Shown: positions 7,469-15,633 of the stretch, piece after piece
Position numbering within the stretch: the stretch's first letter is position 1
Layout of the letters: each line of letters opens with the position of its first letter
Origin: Bacillota bacterium
GTDB taxonomy: Bacteria > Bacillota > Clostridia > Christensenellales > SZUA-584
Direction of reading: 5' to 3'
DNA length: 64,000 bases
Assembly: GCA_023410475.1 (NCBI GenBank)
Contig: JAEYPS010000012.1
Location: 1-64,000, forward strand
Translations under genes and position numbers: made by a program
The notes under the pieces: generated by a model
The model's input: the letters and a program-made list of their open reading frames with translations, nothing else
Databases searched by the model: none
What the model was told of the DNA's origin: nothing

Positions 7469-7565
7469 GCAGAGTAGGTCTTGCGCGTTAAGTGCTCCGG
7501 GATGGGATGTCGCCCGGGGACGAAAGACGGATTATCCGTCTGCGGTGCAGGGCCGCGTCCGCTGC
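7469..7565 (+). promoter_or_regulatory. Tetrahydrofolate (THF) riboswitch
   Basis: The conserved elements of the folT motif are present in order: GAGTAG, GCGTTAAGTG, GGGATG, GGACGAA and the GCGGTGCAGGGCCGCGTCCGC 3' segment; GCAG at the start pairs with CTGC at the end to close P1. It lies directly upstream of a folate transporter gene, as expected. The downstream platform (TAAGAG/CTCTTA hairpin, then GGAGG) could act on transcription or on the ribosome binding site; I cannot decide which. Confidence 0.93.
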
Positions 7566-7629
7566 CCTAAGAGCCTTTTTTCTCTTATTTGCGGTATATA
7601 TCTGTATTTCAAGAGAAGGAGGTTTTTTA

Positions 7630-8187
7630 ATGAGAAAAAATATTTTTAATCTCAGAACACTTATTGCCCTTGCTCTGCTTGCAGGGCTCGGGGCCGTTTT
7701 CAGCGCGTTTTTGTCTGTCGAGATTGCGCCTACAGGATTTAAAGTGGTGGAGATATCGCTGACTCCTGTTCCCGTCATGCTCGCAGGGATGTTGTTTGGC
7801 CCTCTCGCCGGCGGGCTCGTCGGGTATGTCGCCGATACAGCCGGCTTCTTTATGGGGGTGCAGCACGGCGCGTATAATCCCGCGTTTTCTGTCACGATGG
7901 CGCTGTTCGGTGTTATCGCCGGGCTGTTTTATCTTAAGTCTCAGAAGAACAGTATACTGCGCGTGTCGGCAATGTCTTTAACCGCACAGGTAGTTTGCTC
8001 GGTAATACTCAATACGGCTTTTCTGTGTATTTTCTATCCAAGGGTGTTCACACTCTTTGTCATACTTCCCACAAGGGCGATAGCCGCGCTTATAGAATTG
8101 CCGCTGTACGCATGGCTGCTGATGGTTTTGGCTGAGGCTTTGCGGCCCGTAATAAACAGATCGTTCAGAACAGCGGGCGCGTCATAA
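7630..8187 (+). CDS. folT: ECF transporter S component for folate (FolT)
   Basis: Substrate-binding membrane subunit of an energy-coupling-factor importer, 185 residues with about six hydrophobic segments. The features FKVVEISLTPVPVMLAGMLFGP and GGLVGYVADTAGFFM are typical of FolT proteins, and the THF riboswitch upstream supports folate as substrate. It would work with a shared EcfA/A'/T module, which is not in this window. The start at 7630 follows AGAAGGAGG; the frame extends 46 codons upstream into the riboswitch and that part is not coding. Confidence 0.92.
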   Translation: MRKNIFNLRTLIALALLAGLGAVFSAFLSVEIAPTGFKVVEISLTPVPVMLAGMLFGPLAGGLVGYVADTAGFFMGVQHGAYNPAFSVTMALFGVIAGLFYLKSQKNSILRVSAMSLTAQVVCSVILNTAFLCIFYPRVFTLFVILPTRAIAALIELPLYAWLLMVLAEALRPVINRSFRTAGAS

Positions 8188-8214
8188 GATCTTAAACACG
8201 TTTTATGCAACATA

Positions 8215-8238
8215 AAAACCGGCTTCCGCCGGTTTTTT
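8215..8238 (+). terminator. Terminator after folT
   Basis: AAAACCGGC, TTCC loop, GCCGGTTTTTT. The A-rich 5' arm makes it usable for yaaL on the opposite strand as well. Confidence 0.88.
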
Positions 8239-8250
8239 AATGCGCTTTTT

Positions 8251-8445
8251 TTATATCGTCTGCCTGTACTCCTGCCGCGCTTTTTTTAGCATATAGGCGT
8301 ACTTCTTTTTCGCGGCCTCTATGTCGTATATAGCGAAGTCTATGAGGTCGGGGTCTCCGACGTTGTCGAAATAGTTTTCCGCCGCTTTCAGATCGGCGTA
8401 AGCCTTTTTTACGTCGTCCGCGTAGTCGCCAGTTTCAAAGGTCAT
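8251..8445 (-). CDS. yaaL: YaaL-like small protein (DUF2508)
   Basis: A 64-residue acidic, charged helical protein of unknown function. The residues DDVKKAYADLKAAENYFD and the DFAIYDIEAAKKKY segment match the DUF2508 family, which in Firmicutes sits just after recR. The start at 8445 (MTFETGDYAD) follows GGGAGG; the longer frame to 8505 lacks a ribosome binding site. It is the last gene of the dnaX-ybaB-recR-yaaL series and shares the folT terminator region. A role in the cell is not established. Confidence 0.82.
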   Translation of the reverse strand: MTFETGDYADDVKKAYADLKAAENYFDNVGDPDLIDFAIYDIEAAKKKYAYMLKKARQEYRQTI

Positions 8446-8520
8446 AATAAACCTCCCGAATATTGTGATGCTATAATGTTGCCCTAAAAAGGAAACTTTA
8501 TACACCCGTGTATGGGAGTC

Positions 8521-9126
8521 TTAGTATTCGGTGCGGCCTTCTATTGCGCGCGTCAGCGTTACTTCGTCGGTATACTCAAGGTCGCCGCCAACGGGTATTC
8601 CGTGTGCTATGCGCGTAACGCGCGAAACGAGCGGGCGAATGGTCTTTGCTATATAAGCCGCCGTTGCCGTGCCCTTGACGTCAGGGTTCGTTGCGAGTAT
8701 CACCTCGCCTACGCTGCCCTTCGCGAGCCTGTCGAGCAGCCCCGCGATGTTTATATCGTCGGGGCCTATGCCGTCCATAGGGGATATGACGCCGTGCAGC
8801 ACGTGATAGACGCCTTTAAACTCGCGCGTTTTTTCAATGGCGAGCACGTCGCGGATATCCGAAACTACGCATATCAAAGATGCGTCGCGCGCGCTGTCGG
8901 CACAGATTGTGCACGCGCATTCGCCCTTTTGCATGAGGTTGCCGCAGGCGGGGCAGTACGCTGCTTTCTTCTTCGCGTAGAACAGGTCCTTCGCAAACTC
9001 CTCGACCTCGTCGTCCGTCTGGCCGATTATATAAAAAGCAAGCCTCTGCGCGGTCTTATGACCTATGCCCGGCAGTTTTGAGAACTGGTTTATCAGCCGC
9101 ATCACCGGCTCGATTATCTGACTCAA
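8521..9126 (-). CDS. recR: Recombination mediator protein RecR
   Basis: Works with RecO and RecF to load RecA on gapped DNA. The 201-residue protein shows all domains: a helix-hairpin-helix with LPGIGHKTAQRLAF, a C4 zinc finger (CPACGNLMQKGECACTIC region), a Toprim domain with SLICVVSDIRDVLAIEK, and the C-terminal Walker-B-like tail ending in RAIEGRTEY. The stop of ybaB is only two bases upstream, so the two are co-translated. Location between ybaB and yaaL is the standard Firmicutes order. Confidence 0.97.
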   Translation of the reverse strand: MSQIIEPVMRLINQFSKLPGIGHKTAQRLAFYIIGQTDDEVEEFAKDLFYAKKKAAYCPACGNLMQKGECACTICADSARDASLICVVSDIRDVLAIEKTREFKGVYHVLHGVISPMDGIGPDDINIAGLLDRLAKGSVGEVILATNPDVKGTATAAYIAKTIRPLVSRVTRIAHGIPVGGDLEYTDEVTLTRAIEGRTEY

Positions 9127-9128
9127 GG

Positions 9129-9470
9129 CTAAAACAAGCCTCCGAGGTCCATGCCGCCCGTAACGCCGCTCATCTTTTGCTTCATGAGCTCGTCGGCTTT
9201 GCCCAATGCCTCATTGACCGCCGCGGTTATGAGGTCTTCAAGCATCTCAATATCGTCGGGATCGACGACCTCGGCAGATATGCTGACGCCGAGTATCTGC
9301 TTCGCGCCGTTCGCGCGCACCTTAACGGCTCCGCCGCCCGCGGTCGCTTCGACCTCGGCCGACTCGACCTCAGCCTGCGCCGCCGCCATATCGGCCTGCA
9401 TCTTCTGCGCCCTTGCGAGCATCGAGCCCATGTTCATACCGCCCCCGCCGGGCATCTTTCTTTTTGCCAT
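9129..9470 (-). CDS. ybaB: YbaB/EbfC nucleoid-associated protein
   Basis: A 113-residue DNA-binding protein thought to act at the nucleoid or with RecR/DnaX in repair. The pattern is typical: a Gly/Met-rich N-terminus (MPGGGGMNMGSM), a long helix (ARAQKMQADMAAAQAEVES) and the GGGAVKVRANG beta-hairpin, then VDPDDIEMLEDLITAAVNEAL. Its start follows AGGAGGAT and is 11 bases from the dnaX stop. The B. subtilis homologue is YaaK. Confidence 0.95.
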   Translation of the reverse strand: MAKRKMPGGGGMNMGSMLARAQKMQADMAAAQAEVESAEVEATAGGGAVKVRANGAKQILGVSISAEVVDPDDIEMLEDLITAAVNEALGKADELMKQKMSGVTGGMDLGGLF

Positions 9471-9481
9471 GATCTATCCTC

Positions 9482-11131
9482 CTAGATTTCTTCTATTTCC
9501 GTTCCGAACATCGAGAGAACCCCAAGGTCCGCGATATCCTCGCCCTTTTTTTCTTCAACGGTCACGCTTATAACCGGAGGCTGCCCGGTTATCCCGCTTA
9601 TTATATCGCTCAGCGCTTTTTGCGCGGAAGCGTGCTTCATATAGTCCGCCGCTATGGCGTCATTCGCGTGATACCTTAATTCAAGCCTTGCGCCCTCAAG
9701 AGAAACGCTCTTAGCCTTTTGAGCGTATGTGTATATAAAATACGCTTTCTCCTTAAGCGATTCGAGCAGTCGCTCCCAGATATCAGACACCATATCATCC
9801 GCTTGCTTGGGCTTCGAGTCAGCCTTAATGTCAGCTTGCTTGGCCTTCAAGTCAGCCTTGATGTCAGCTTGCTTGGGCTTCGAGTCAGCGTTGATATCGT
9901 CTTTTTTAGCGGGCTGCTGCGGTGATGCTTTCTTTGCGGCTGTTTTTCTTGCCGGTTTGTCTGACGCGTCCTGTAAAGCGTTTTCCTCAAACAAAGGGGA
10001 AACGCCTCTCTCTTCGAGAGCCCGAAGACGGCCTTCCAGCTTTTCGAGCCTGTGCGATTCTTTAGACTCCGCGTCGTCCTCGGGGCACATTATTTCCATC
10101 AGCGCCGTTTCAAGGACGATATCGGCCCGAAGGTTGAGACGCATCTCGTACTCCTTGCGTATCAAAATGCCAAGCGCCCGAACGCAGGCGTTTTTACCGA
10201 AACTCTCAGCGAGAGCGGCAAGCTCTTTATCCTGCTCCTCGGCCCCCGCGCCAGCCGCTATCCACATCATGCGGCGGAAGATATCCGCGAGATCCTTTAT
10301 CAGCGTGCGGGTGTCGGCGCCCGCGTCAATCAGCACGCGAAGCTGCTCAAGCGCCCGTTTCTCGTCGTAACGCGCTGTCCGCTCCGCGAGAGCGTATACC
10401 ATACGGATATCGCCTCCGCCGAGAGTGTCAGACACACTGGCGGCAGTTATATCACCCGATGCCGAGCACTGGTCGAGTATCGAGAGCGCGTCCCTCATGC
10501 CGCCCTCGGCGGCGCGCGCTATCATGACAAGCGCTTCCTGGCTGCATTTAAAGCCCTCCGCTTCCGCGACCGTCTTCAGCCTATCCACCATAACGCTTAC
10601 AGGCAGCCGTTTAAAGTCGAATCTCTGGCAGCGCGAGCGTATCGTCGCGGGCAGCTTGTGCGGCTCGGTGGTTGCCAGTATGAATATGACGTGCGAGGGC
10701 GGTTCCTCAAGAGTTTTCAGCAAAGCGTTGAACGCCCCCGCAGAAAGCATATGCACTTCGTCGATTATGTATACCTTGTAGCGGCACATCGCGGGCAACA
10801 GTCCTACTCTGTCTCTGAGATCGCGCACGCTGTCAACGCCGTTGTTGGACGCGGCGTCTATCTCGATTATATCCGTTGTGTTGTCTGAATCCTGGCATAC
10901 AGCGCACTGTCCGCAAGGCTCGGCGCCCTGCCTCGCCGTACAGTTAACTGCCTTAGCGAATATCTTCGCAAGGCTCGTTTTACCAGTGCCTCTGGGGCCA
11001 GTGAAAAGATAGGCGTGCGAAATGCGCCCGCTCTTTATCTCACCCGTCAAAACCCGTACTATATGATCCTGCCCCGAAACGTCCTCAAACCTCTCGGGAC
11101 GCCACGCTCGATACAACGACTTATGAGCCAT
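9482..11131 (-). CDS. dnaX: DNA polymerase III subunit gamma/tau
   Basis: ATPase of the replicative clamp loader, 549 residues. Walker A GPRGTGKT is at 45-52, a zinc-binding Cys set at C64, C73, C76 and C79, Walker B in YIIDEVHML, and the SRC motif in TIRSRCQRFDF. The gamma-type AAA+ and lid domains occupy about 1-370. A lysine-rich linker with three 11-residue repeats of the type QADIKADSKPK follows, then a C-terminal tau-like domain. No conserved frameshift site was noted. First gene of the minus-strand recombination and repair operon. Confidence 0.96.
   Translation of the reverse strand: MAHKSLYRAWRPERFEDVSGQDHIVRVLTGEIKSGRISHAYLFTGPRGTGKTSLAKIFAKAVNCTARQGAEPCGQCAVCQDSDNTTDIIEIDAASNNGVDSVRDLRDRVGLLPAMCRYKVYIIDEVHMLSAGAFNALLKTLEEPPSHVIFILATTEPHKLPATIRSRCQRFDFKRLPVSVMVDRLKTVAEAEGFKCSQEALVMIARAAEGGMRDALSILDQCSASGDITAASVSDTLGGGDIRMVYALAERTARYDEKRALEQLRVLIDAGADTRTLIKDLADIFRRMMWIAAGAGAEEQDKELAALAESFGKNACVRALGILIRKEYEMRLNLRADIVLETALMEIMCPEDDAESKESHRLEKLEGRLRALEERGVSPLFEENALQDASDKPARKTAAKKASPQQPAKKDDINADSKPKQADIKADLKAKQADIKADSKPKQADDMVSDIWERLLESLKEKAYFIYTYAQKAKSVSLEGARLELRYHANDAIAADYMKHASAQKALSDIISGITGQPPVISVTVEEKKGEDIADLGVLSMFGTEIEEI
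9804..9899. repeat. 33-bp tandem repeat inside dnaX
   Basis: Three near-identical 33-bp units start at 9804, 9837 and 9870. Each encodes 11 residues of the dnaX linker, so copy changes keep the frame. The first two differ at four or five positions, so the array is not brand new. Confidence 0.85.
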
Positions 11132-11289
11132 TCAAGCCCTCCCTTATAATAAGACGCGTATAATATATCATTTTTGCGCTTGCGTTGTCTATATTATGGG
11201 CAGAGTATAAAAGACTGAATATGGGTTTCACGGGAACCATGTTGCCGCGCGAATCGTCATAATGTTAAAATGACTTTGGAGGATCAAAT

Positions 11290-11661
11290 ATGAAAAAGCT
11301 GGTTATCACTATACTTGCGGCAGCGATGCTGACAGCGGCCGCCGCGTGCGCGCCACAGCAGTCTGAGGATACGACAGGCATACGCGGCGAGGTGAGAGAA
11401 ATAACAACTGGCAAAGGAAACACCGTAATACTTGTCGAGGGCGAAGTTTCGGATGACACGCAGTACGACAAGGCCAGCGTCAGAGTTGATGCCGACAGCA
11501 AAGTCGTAAGAATACAGGATGGCAAAGAGACGGCTGCAGAAGCGCTTGACATAAAGTTGTTTGACGTCGTTGAGGTCGTTTTTGAAGGCCCTGTCGCGGA
11601 AAGCTATCCGGTGCAGGGAAAAGCAAAACTTGTAAGGATTCTGGGCAATAACAACGCTTGA
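11290..11661 (+). CDS. Small lipoprotein, DUF3221-like
   Basis: A 123-residue secreted lipoprotein of unknown function. The signal peptide ends in a lipobox-like LTAAAAC, giving C20 as the lipid anchor. The mature part (GIRGEVREITTGKGNTVILVEG and VVEVVFEGPVAESYPVQGKA) resembles the small OB-like domain of DUF3221/YobA proteins. The start follows GGAGG. Gene is alone: dnaX diverges upstream and rodA follows after 155 bases. The family call is tentative. Confidence 0.72.
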   Translation: MKKLVITILAAAMLTAAAACAPQQSEDTTGIRGEVREITTGKGNTVILVEGEVSDDTQYDKASVRVDADSKVVRIQDGKETAAEALDIKLFDVVEVVFEGPVAESYPVQGKAKLVRILGNNNA

Positions 11662-11816
11662 ACAGCTTATAGCGTTTCAGACTTGAAAGGCCGTTTTTTC
11701 GCGCCCTTTGAACGGATAAACCGCAAGCAAAAATGTAAACAAAAATATTCGGGGTTATGCCGATTTAATATTTATGTTATACTTCAATAACATAATCGTA
11801 AAGACAGAGGTGCGCT

Positions 11817-13010
11817 TTGAAGTCAAGGTTTATTGACACAAGGATGTTCAGATATATCGACTGGCTGCTTTTTGCCATCATAGTGGCTCTGGTTTTGTTC
11901 AGCTTTGTGGCTATAGCCAGCGCGACTTCGCCGGTAATAGCTGAAGGCAGCTCATTTTCCGAGATAATATCAAAGATGGACCTGGGTTACGTCGTGCAGC
12001 AGATAACATGGTTTGGAATAGGTCTGCTCGCGATGTTCATTGTGCTCCTGCCCGATTACCACGCGATAGGCGAATACTACAAATGGATATATATAATACT
12101 GATAGTTCTGCTCATAGCAGTAACCCTTTTCGGGCCTACCATAAAAGGCACGAGGGGCTGGTTCAGGATAGGAAGTTCGGGAATGGGGTTTCAGCCGAGC
12201 GAACTCGGCAAGATAGCCATAATAATAACGCTCGCCCGGATGATGACCAACCGCACGAAAGGCAAAGACGGAGGGATAAGAAAGCTTAAGGATATACTGC
12301 CTATACTTGGCGTTTTTCTGCTGCCGGTGGCGCTTATAATACTACAGAAGGACCTCGGTACCGCGCTCGTATACATCTTTACGTTCTTTTCCATGTTGTT
12401 TATCGCCAAGACAAGCTTAAAAATTATACTGGCGCTTGTCGCGTGCGGCGGCATAGCTTTGCCGATTGGCTGGCTGCTTCTTGCCGACTGGCAGAAAAAC
12501 AGGATATATACATTTCTCGACATACCTATTCCCGGGGCTACTGATGATAAAATGAGGGACGCCGCGCTGCAGGCCACGAGAGCGCAGGAGGCGGCAGGCT
12601 CGGGGCAGCTTACCGGAAAAGGGTTTTTCTCTATGGGCGGGGAGAGCCAGCTTTCAAAGATACCCGAGAAACATACCGACTTTATATTCGCTTCTACCAC
12701 CGAGGCGATAGGGTTTATAGGCGCCACGATCATCATAGTGCTGTATCTTCTGCTTATAGGGCGCACGCTTTACCTCGCGACAAAGGCTAAAGACGAGTTC
12801 GGAACGCTGCTCATCGTCGGCGTGCTCGCGATGACTGTGTTCCATATATTCGAGAACATAGGCATGAACATAGGCGTTATGCCTATTACAGGCTTGCCTC
12901 TTCCTTTCTTCAGCTACGGAGGGTCGAACCTGCTCACAAATATGATAGCGTTCGGCCTCGTAATAAACGTCAGTATGCGACGACAAAGATGGGGGCTTAA
13001 AAGTGGATAA
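11817..13010 (+). CDS. rodA: SEDS-family peptidoglycan polymerase, RodA type
   Basis: Integral membrane glycosyltransferase that polymerises lipid II; 397 residues with about ten membrane segments. The GTRGWFRIG, FQPSELGK and LQKDLGTAL motifs (the last with the catalytic-site Asp) and the C-terminal GLPLPFFSYGGSNLL are SEDS signatures. RodA is preferred over FtsW/SpoVE because the first helices and SGMGFQPSE resemble RodA and a PBP2 gene lies 10 kb downstream, but the sequence alone does not settle this. The start is TTG at 11817 after AGAGGTG. It overlaps the next gene by eight bases. Confidence 0.88.
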   Translation: MKSRFIDTRMFRYIDWLLFAIIVALVLFSFVAIASATSPVIAEGSSFSEIISKMDLGYVVQQITWFGIGLLAMFIVLLPDYHAIGEYYKWIYIILIVLLIAVTLFGPTIKGTRGWFRIGSSGMGFQPSELGKIAIIITLARMMTNRTKGKDGGIRKLKDILPILGVFLLPVALIILQKDLGTALVYIFTFFSMLFIAKTSLKIILALVACGGIALPIGWLLLADWQKNRIYTFLDIPIPGATDDKMRDAALQATRAQEAAGSGQLTGKGFFSMGGESQLSKIPEKHTDFIFASTTEAIGFIGATIIIVLYLLLIGRTLYLATKAKDEFGTLLIVGVLAMTVFHIFENIGMNIGVMPITGLPLPFFSYGGSNLLTNMIAFGLVINVSMRRQRWGLKSG

Positions 13011-13827
13011 CGCGATAGAAGTAATAAAAAAGAGAGTGTCCGTAAGGACGTACTCTGCTGACCCGGTAGAGAAGGAAAAGCTTGATGCGATCTTGCAGTA
13101 TGCTAAGGACAACGCCGGTAACCCTTTCGGCGCAAGTGTGAGATTTGCCGTACTCGAGAGCGAGTTCACGCCGAATCTTGGGACTTACGGTTTTATGAAA
13201 GGCGCAAAGGTCTACCTCGCAGGCTGCGTTAAAAAAGGCGGGCGCGAAATAGAGGGCTTCGGTTTCGAATTTGAAAGAGCCGTGCTTTATGCAACCTCGC
13301 TTGGTATCGGAACGTGCTGGATAGGCGGCCTCTTTACGCGAGGCGCCTTCGCAGCGGCTTTGAAGCCCGAGGACGAGTATCTCCCTGCGATATCGCCCGT
13401 GGGATACGCGGCTGACAAAAAGTCGCTAATAGAGCGCGCGGTTGCGGCGGGCGCGGGCGCGCGCAAGAGAAAGGATGCTTCACAGCTGTTCTTCGAGGGC
13501 GATTGGAAGCCGCTTGATGCAAGCGGAGCTTTAAAGACATGCCTCGAGATGGTGCGCATAGGGCCGTCGGCGTCCAACAAACAGCCGTGGCGCGCTATAC
13601 GCACGGACAGCGGACTTCATTTTTATATGAAAGCGGACAAAAAGTACGCCGGGAACACCATGTTCGGGTACTGCATTCAGAGGATAGACATGGGCATAGC
13701 GGCATGCCATCTTTATCTCGCGGCTAAGGAAACAGGGTTTGAAGGTGAAATAACATTTGACGACCCGAAGTTGCTGTCTGAGCAGCAGATCAAAGAAGGA
13801 TATTCCTACAGCTTCAGCTGGCGCTAG
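13003..13827 (+). CDS. Nitroreductase-family protein (TM1586-like)
   Basis: A 274-residue flavin-type nitroreductase homologue built as two tandem half-domains, as in the TM1586 group: the first starts with IKKRVSVRTYSADPVEKEKL and the second carries MVRIGPSASNKQPWRA. The GIGTCWIGG segment fits the FMN-binding core. The GTG start at 13003 lies within the rodA end, so translation is probably coupled. Substrate unknown; a function in cell wall synthesis should not be inferred from the overlap alone. Confidence 0.85.
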   Translation: MDNAIEVIKKRVSVRTYSADPVEKEKLDAILQYAKDNAGNPFGASVRFAVLESEFTPNLGTYGFMKGAKVYLAGCVKKGGREIEGFGFEFERAVLYATSLGIGTCWIGGLFTRGAFAAALKPEDEYLPAISPVGYAADKKSLIERAVAAGAGARKRKDASQLFFEGDWKPLDASGALKTCLEMVRIGPSASNKQPWRAIRTDSGLHFYMKADKKYAGNTMFGYCIQRIDMGIAACHLYLAAKETGFEGEITFDDPKLLSEQQIKEGYSYSFSWR

Positions 13828-14204
13828 AATATGTTTTCCCACCCCAGCGTGTCTATCTCTTTTATGTGCTGTATATAAAATATCGTTTCTGAAACACAGG
13901 CCAGCGCTTCCTCGCTTGAGCCAGTGCGGCAGTAGCTTTTAAGCCTTTTCACGGAAGAAGAGATGCTGTCCACTTCCCCGTGTTCAAAAAGAGCCTCAAA
14001 CATCTTCTTGTCTTTTTCCCATTCAGCCCCGAACTCATCGGCTGCCGCCGCCGCCGCGGTAATGTCACTATTATCAAGAGCGGCTTGAACGCTTTTCAGA
14101 GAGGTAATAAGCCTCTGCGTTGTGCTTCTGACATATATGTTTTGCACAACAGCGCCTCCTATAACGAGCAGCAAAAGCACGGCAAGGGTAATTTTTTTAC
14201 CCAC
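13824..14204 (-). CDS. DUF4363 membrane-anchored protein
   Basis: A 126-residue protein with one N-terminal membrane helix (4-22) and an extracytoplasmic helical domain (TTQRLITSLKSVQAALDNSD, then EWEKDKKMFEALFEHGEVD). This matches DUF4363, which regularly accompanies DUF421 genes in Clostridia. The GTG start at 14204 overlaps the DUF421 stop by eight bases. Function unknown. The 3' end overlaps the convergent nitroreductase gene by four bases. Confidence 0.8.
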   Translation of the reverse strand: MGKKITLAVLLLLVIGGAVVQNIYVRSTTQRLITSLKSVQAALDNSDITAAAAAADEFGAEWEKDKKMFEALFEHGEVDSISSSVKRLKSYCRTGSSEEALACVSETIFYIQHIKEIDTLGWENIF

Positions 14205-14943
14205 TCTTCATGTTCCCCGCTAGCTGTTTTCCGTTATAATCCTGAATAAATACGCTGCCCGTCTCGTCGCTCGTCGCAATAAGCACGCTTTTGATGTCCC
14301 AGATATTTTTCTTAGACAGCAGCGTTGTCAAATCTTCTTCATTGAAACCAAGCGCCTCTAAGTTTTTTTGCTTCAGTTTGCCGTCTATTATGATGTCGTA
14401 ACAGAAGCCGGGGTTTGGCGGGGCTATGTTCATATCTTCGGGCTGGAGCCCGCGCTTCTCGGGCTTGAGCATTATGCTGAGCTCGCCGTTTGTCTCAAGC
14501 ACGGCGTAGTGGACGTCGCTTATGCTCATTACGTTTTTTACGCGCAGCTGCTCAAAGAGATCGTTGAAGTTATAACTCAGTTTCTTGAGTTCCTTTTCGT
14601 TTATTATGCCCTTGTGTATTATTATGCTAGGCTTACCCGAGACGATTGCGCGAAGCTTCTCGCTTTTCATAGAGATAAACGCTATTGCGTTGTGCAAAAG
14701 AAGAAGCATTGTAATGGGCACAATGCCATAAGTTATAGGAACGCCGGAGGAGGCAAGGGGCATGCTCGCGACTTCTGCTATCATTACGGCGATTATAAGC
14801 TCGAACGGCTGCAGCTCGCCTACCTGCCGTTTTCCCATAAGGCGCACGGCAAACATCGCGAAAAAATAGATTATCACGGTTTTGATTATTACATTGAGCA
14901 TATGCTTATTTTTTACCGTACCGCTTTTATTATGTGTTTTCAT
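14197..14943 (-). CDS. DUF421 (YetF/YcaP-type) membrane protein
   Basis: A 248-residue protein with three N-terminal membrane helices and a cytoplasmic two-part domain. The signature MGKRQVGELQPFELIIAVMI is diagnostic of DUF421. The second part (GFCYDIIIDGKLKQKNLEALGF) is the repeated YetF fold. The start may also be the internal ATG at 14901 (MLNVIIKTV); neither start has a good ribosome binding site. It forms an operon with the DUF4363 gene. Family members are linked to sporulation-stage or membrane stress phenotypes, but the function here is not known. Confidence 0.85.
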   Translation of the reverse strand: MKTHNKSGTVKNKHMLNVIIKTVIIYFFAMFAVRLMGKRQVGELQPFELIIAVMIAEVASMPLASSGVPITYGIVPITMLLLLHNAIAFISMKSEKLRAIVSGKPSIIIHKGIINEKELKKLSYNFNDLFEQLRVKNVMSISDVHYAVLETNGELSIMLKPEKRGLQPEDMNIAPPNPGFCYDIIIDGKLKQKNLEALGFNEEDLTTLLSKKNIWDIKSVLIATSDETGSVFIQDYNGKQLAGNMKSG

Positions 14944-14958
14944 GCAACAGCAATTAGT

Positions 14959-14987
14959 TTGTTTTTTTTTACCGCGCCTAGTATAAT
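14959..14987 (+). promoter_or_regulatory. Promoter of nth-obgE-yhbY
   Basis: TTGTTT at 14959-14964, 17-base spacer, TATAAT at 14982-14987; the nth start is 20 bases further. It lies between divergent genes. Confidence 0.65.
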
Positions 14988-15006
14988 ATCAAAGTCCGGA
15001 GGAAGC

Positions 15007-15633
15007 ATGAGCGTTAACGAAGATATTTTAAAGAGGCTTAATAAGCATTACCCGAACGCGAAGCCGGGGCTTCATTTTAAAAGCGCGTTTGAGCTGCTGA
15101 TAGCCACCATACTTTCTGCGCAAACTACCGACAGGCAGGTAAATGCTGTAACAAAAGGTTTGTTTGAAACGTGCCCGGACGCCTCCGGCATGCTGAGGCT
15201 CAGCAAAACCGAGCTTGAGGATATTGTGAAAAGCTGCGGGTTTTATAAGACGAAGGCAAAGAGCATACTCGAAACGTGCCGTATATTAGTTGACCAATAC
15301 GGGGGCAACGTGCCGCGGACAATGGAGGAGCTGACGGCGCTTCCCGGCGTGGGCAGAAAGACGGCAAACGTGGTACTGTCAAACGCGTTCGGGATTCCGG
15401 CGATAGCGGTAGATACGCATGTGTTCCGCGTGTCGAACAGACTGGGGCTCGCGGACGCTAAAGACGTTTTTAAGACCGAGGAGCAGCTTATGGCCGCGAT
15501 ACCTAAGGATAAATGGTCTTTGGCTCATCACTGGCTGATATGGCACGGGCGAAGGGTGTGCTTTGCCAGAAAGCCAAACTGCCAAGGGTGCTTTTTGAAT
15601 GATATATGCAAGTACGCGAAGGATGTTAAATGA
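15007..15633 (+). CDS. nth: Endonuclease III
   Basis: DNA glycosylase and AP lyase for oxidised pyrimidines, 208 residues. The helix-hairpin-helix LPGVGRKTANVVL, the catalytic Lys in that motif, and the catalytic Asp in AVDTHVFRVSNRLGL are present. The C-terminal iron-sulfur cluster motif is complete: C-x6-C-x2-C-x5-C in CFARKPNCQGCFLNDIC. The start at 15007 follows GGAGGAAGC; the frame runs far upstream but only because the opposite-strand DUF421 gene is free of stops there. It overlaps obgE by four bases. Confidence 0.97.
   Translation: MSVNEDILKRLNKHYPNAKPGLHFKSAFELLIATILSAQTTDRQVNAVTKGLFETCPDASGMLRLSKTELEDIVKSCGFYKTKAKSILETCRILVDQYGGNVPRTMEELTALPGVGRKTANVVLSNAFGIPAIAVDTHVFRVSNRLGLADAKDVFKTEEQLMAAIPKDKWSLAHHWLIWHGRRVCFARKPNCQGCFLNDICKYAKDVK

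Noticed and set aside
11132..11289. Search for the SRP RNA near dnaX
   Set aside because: The small cytoplasmic RNA gene is often next to dnaX in Firmicutes, but no GGAAGGGAGC-like core is found on either strand.
14368..15006. Long 5' extension of nth
   Set aside because: It is antisense to the DUF421 gene; nth homologues start near the ATG at 15007, which has GGAGG.
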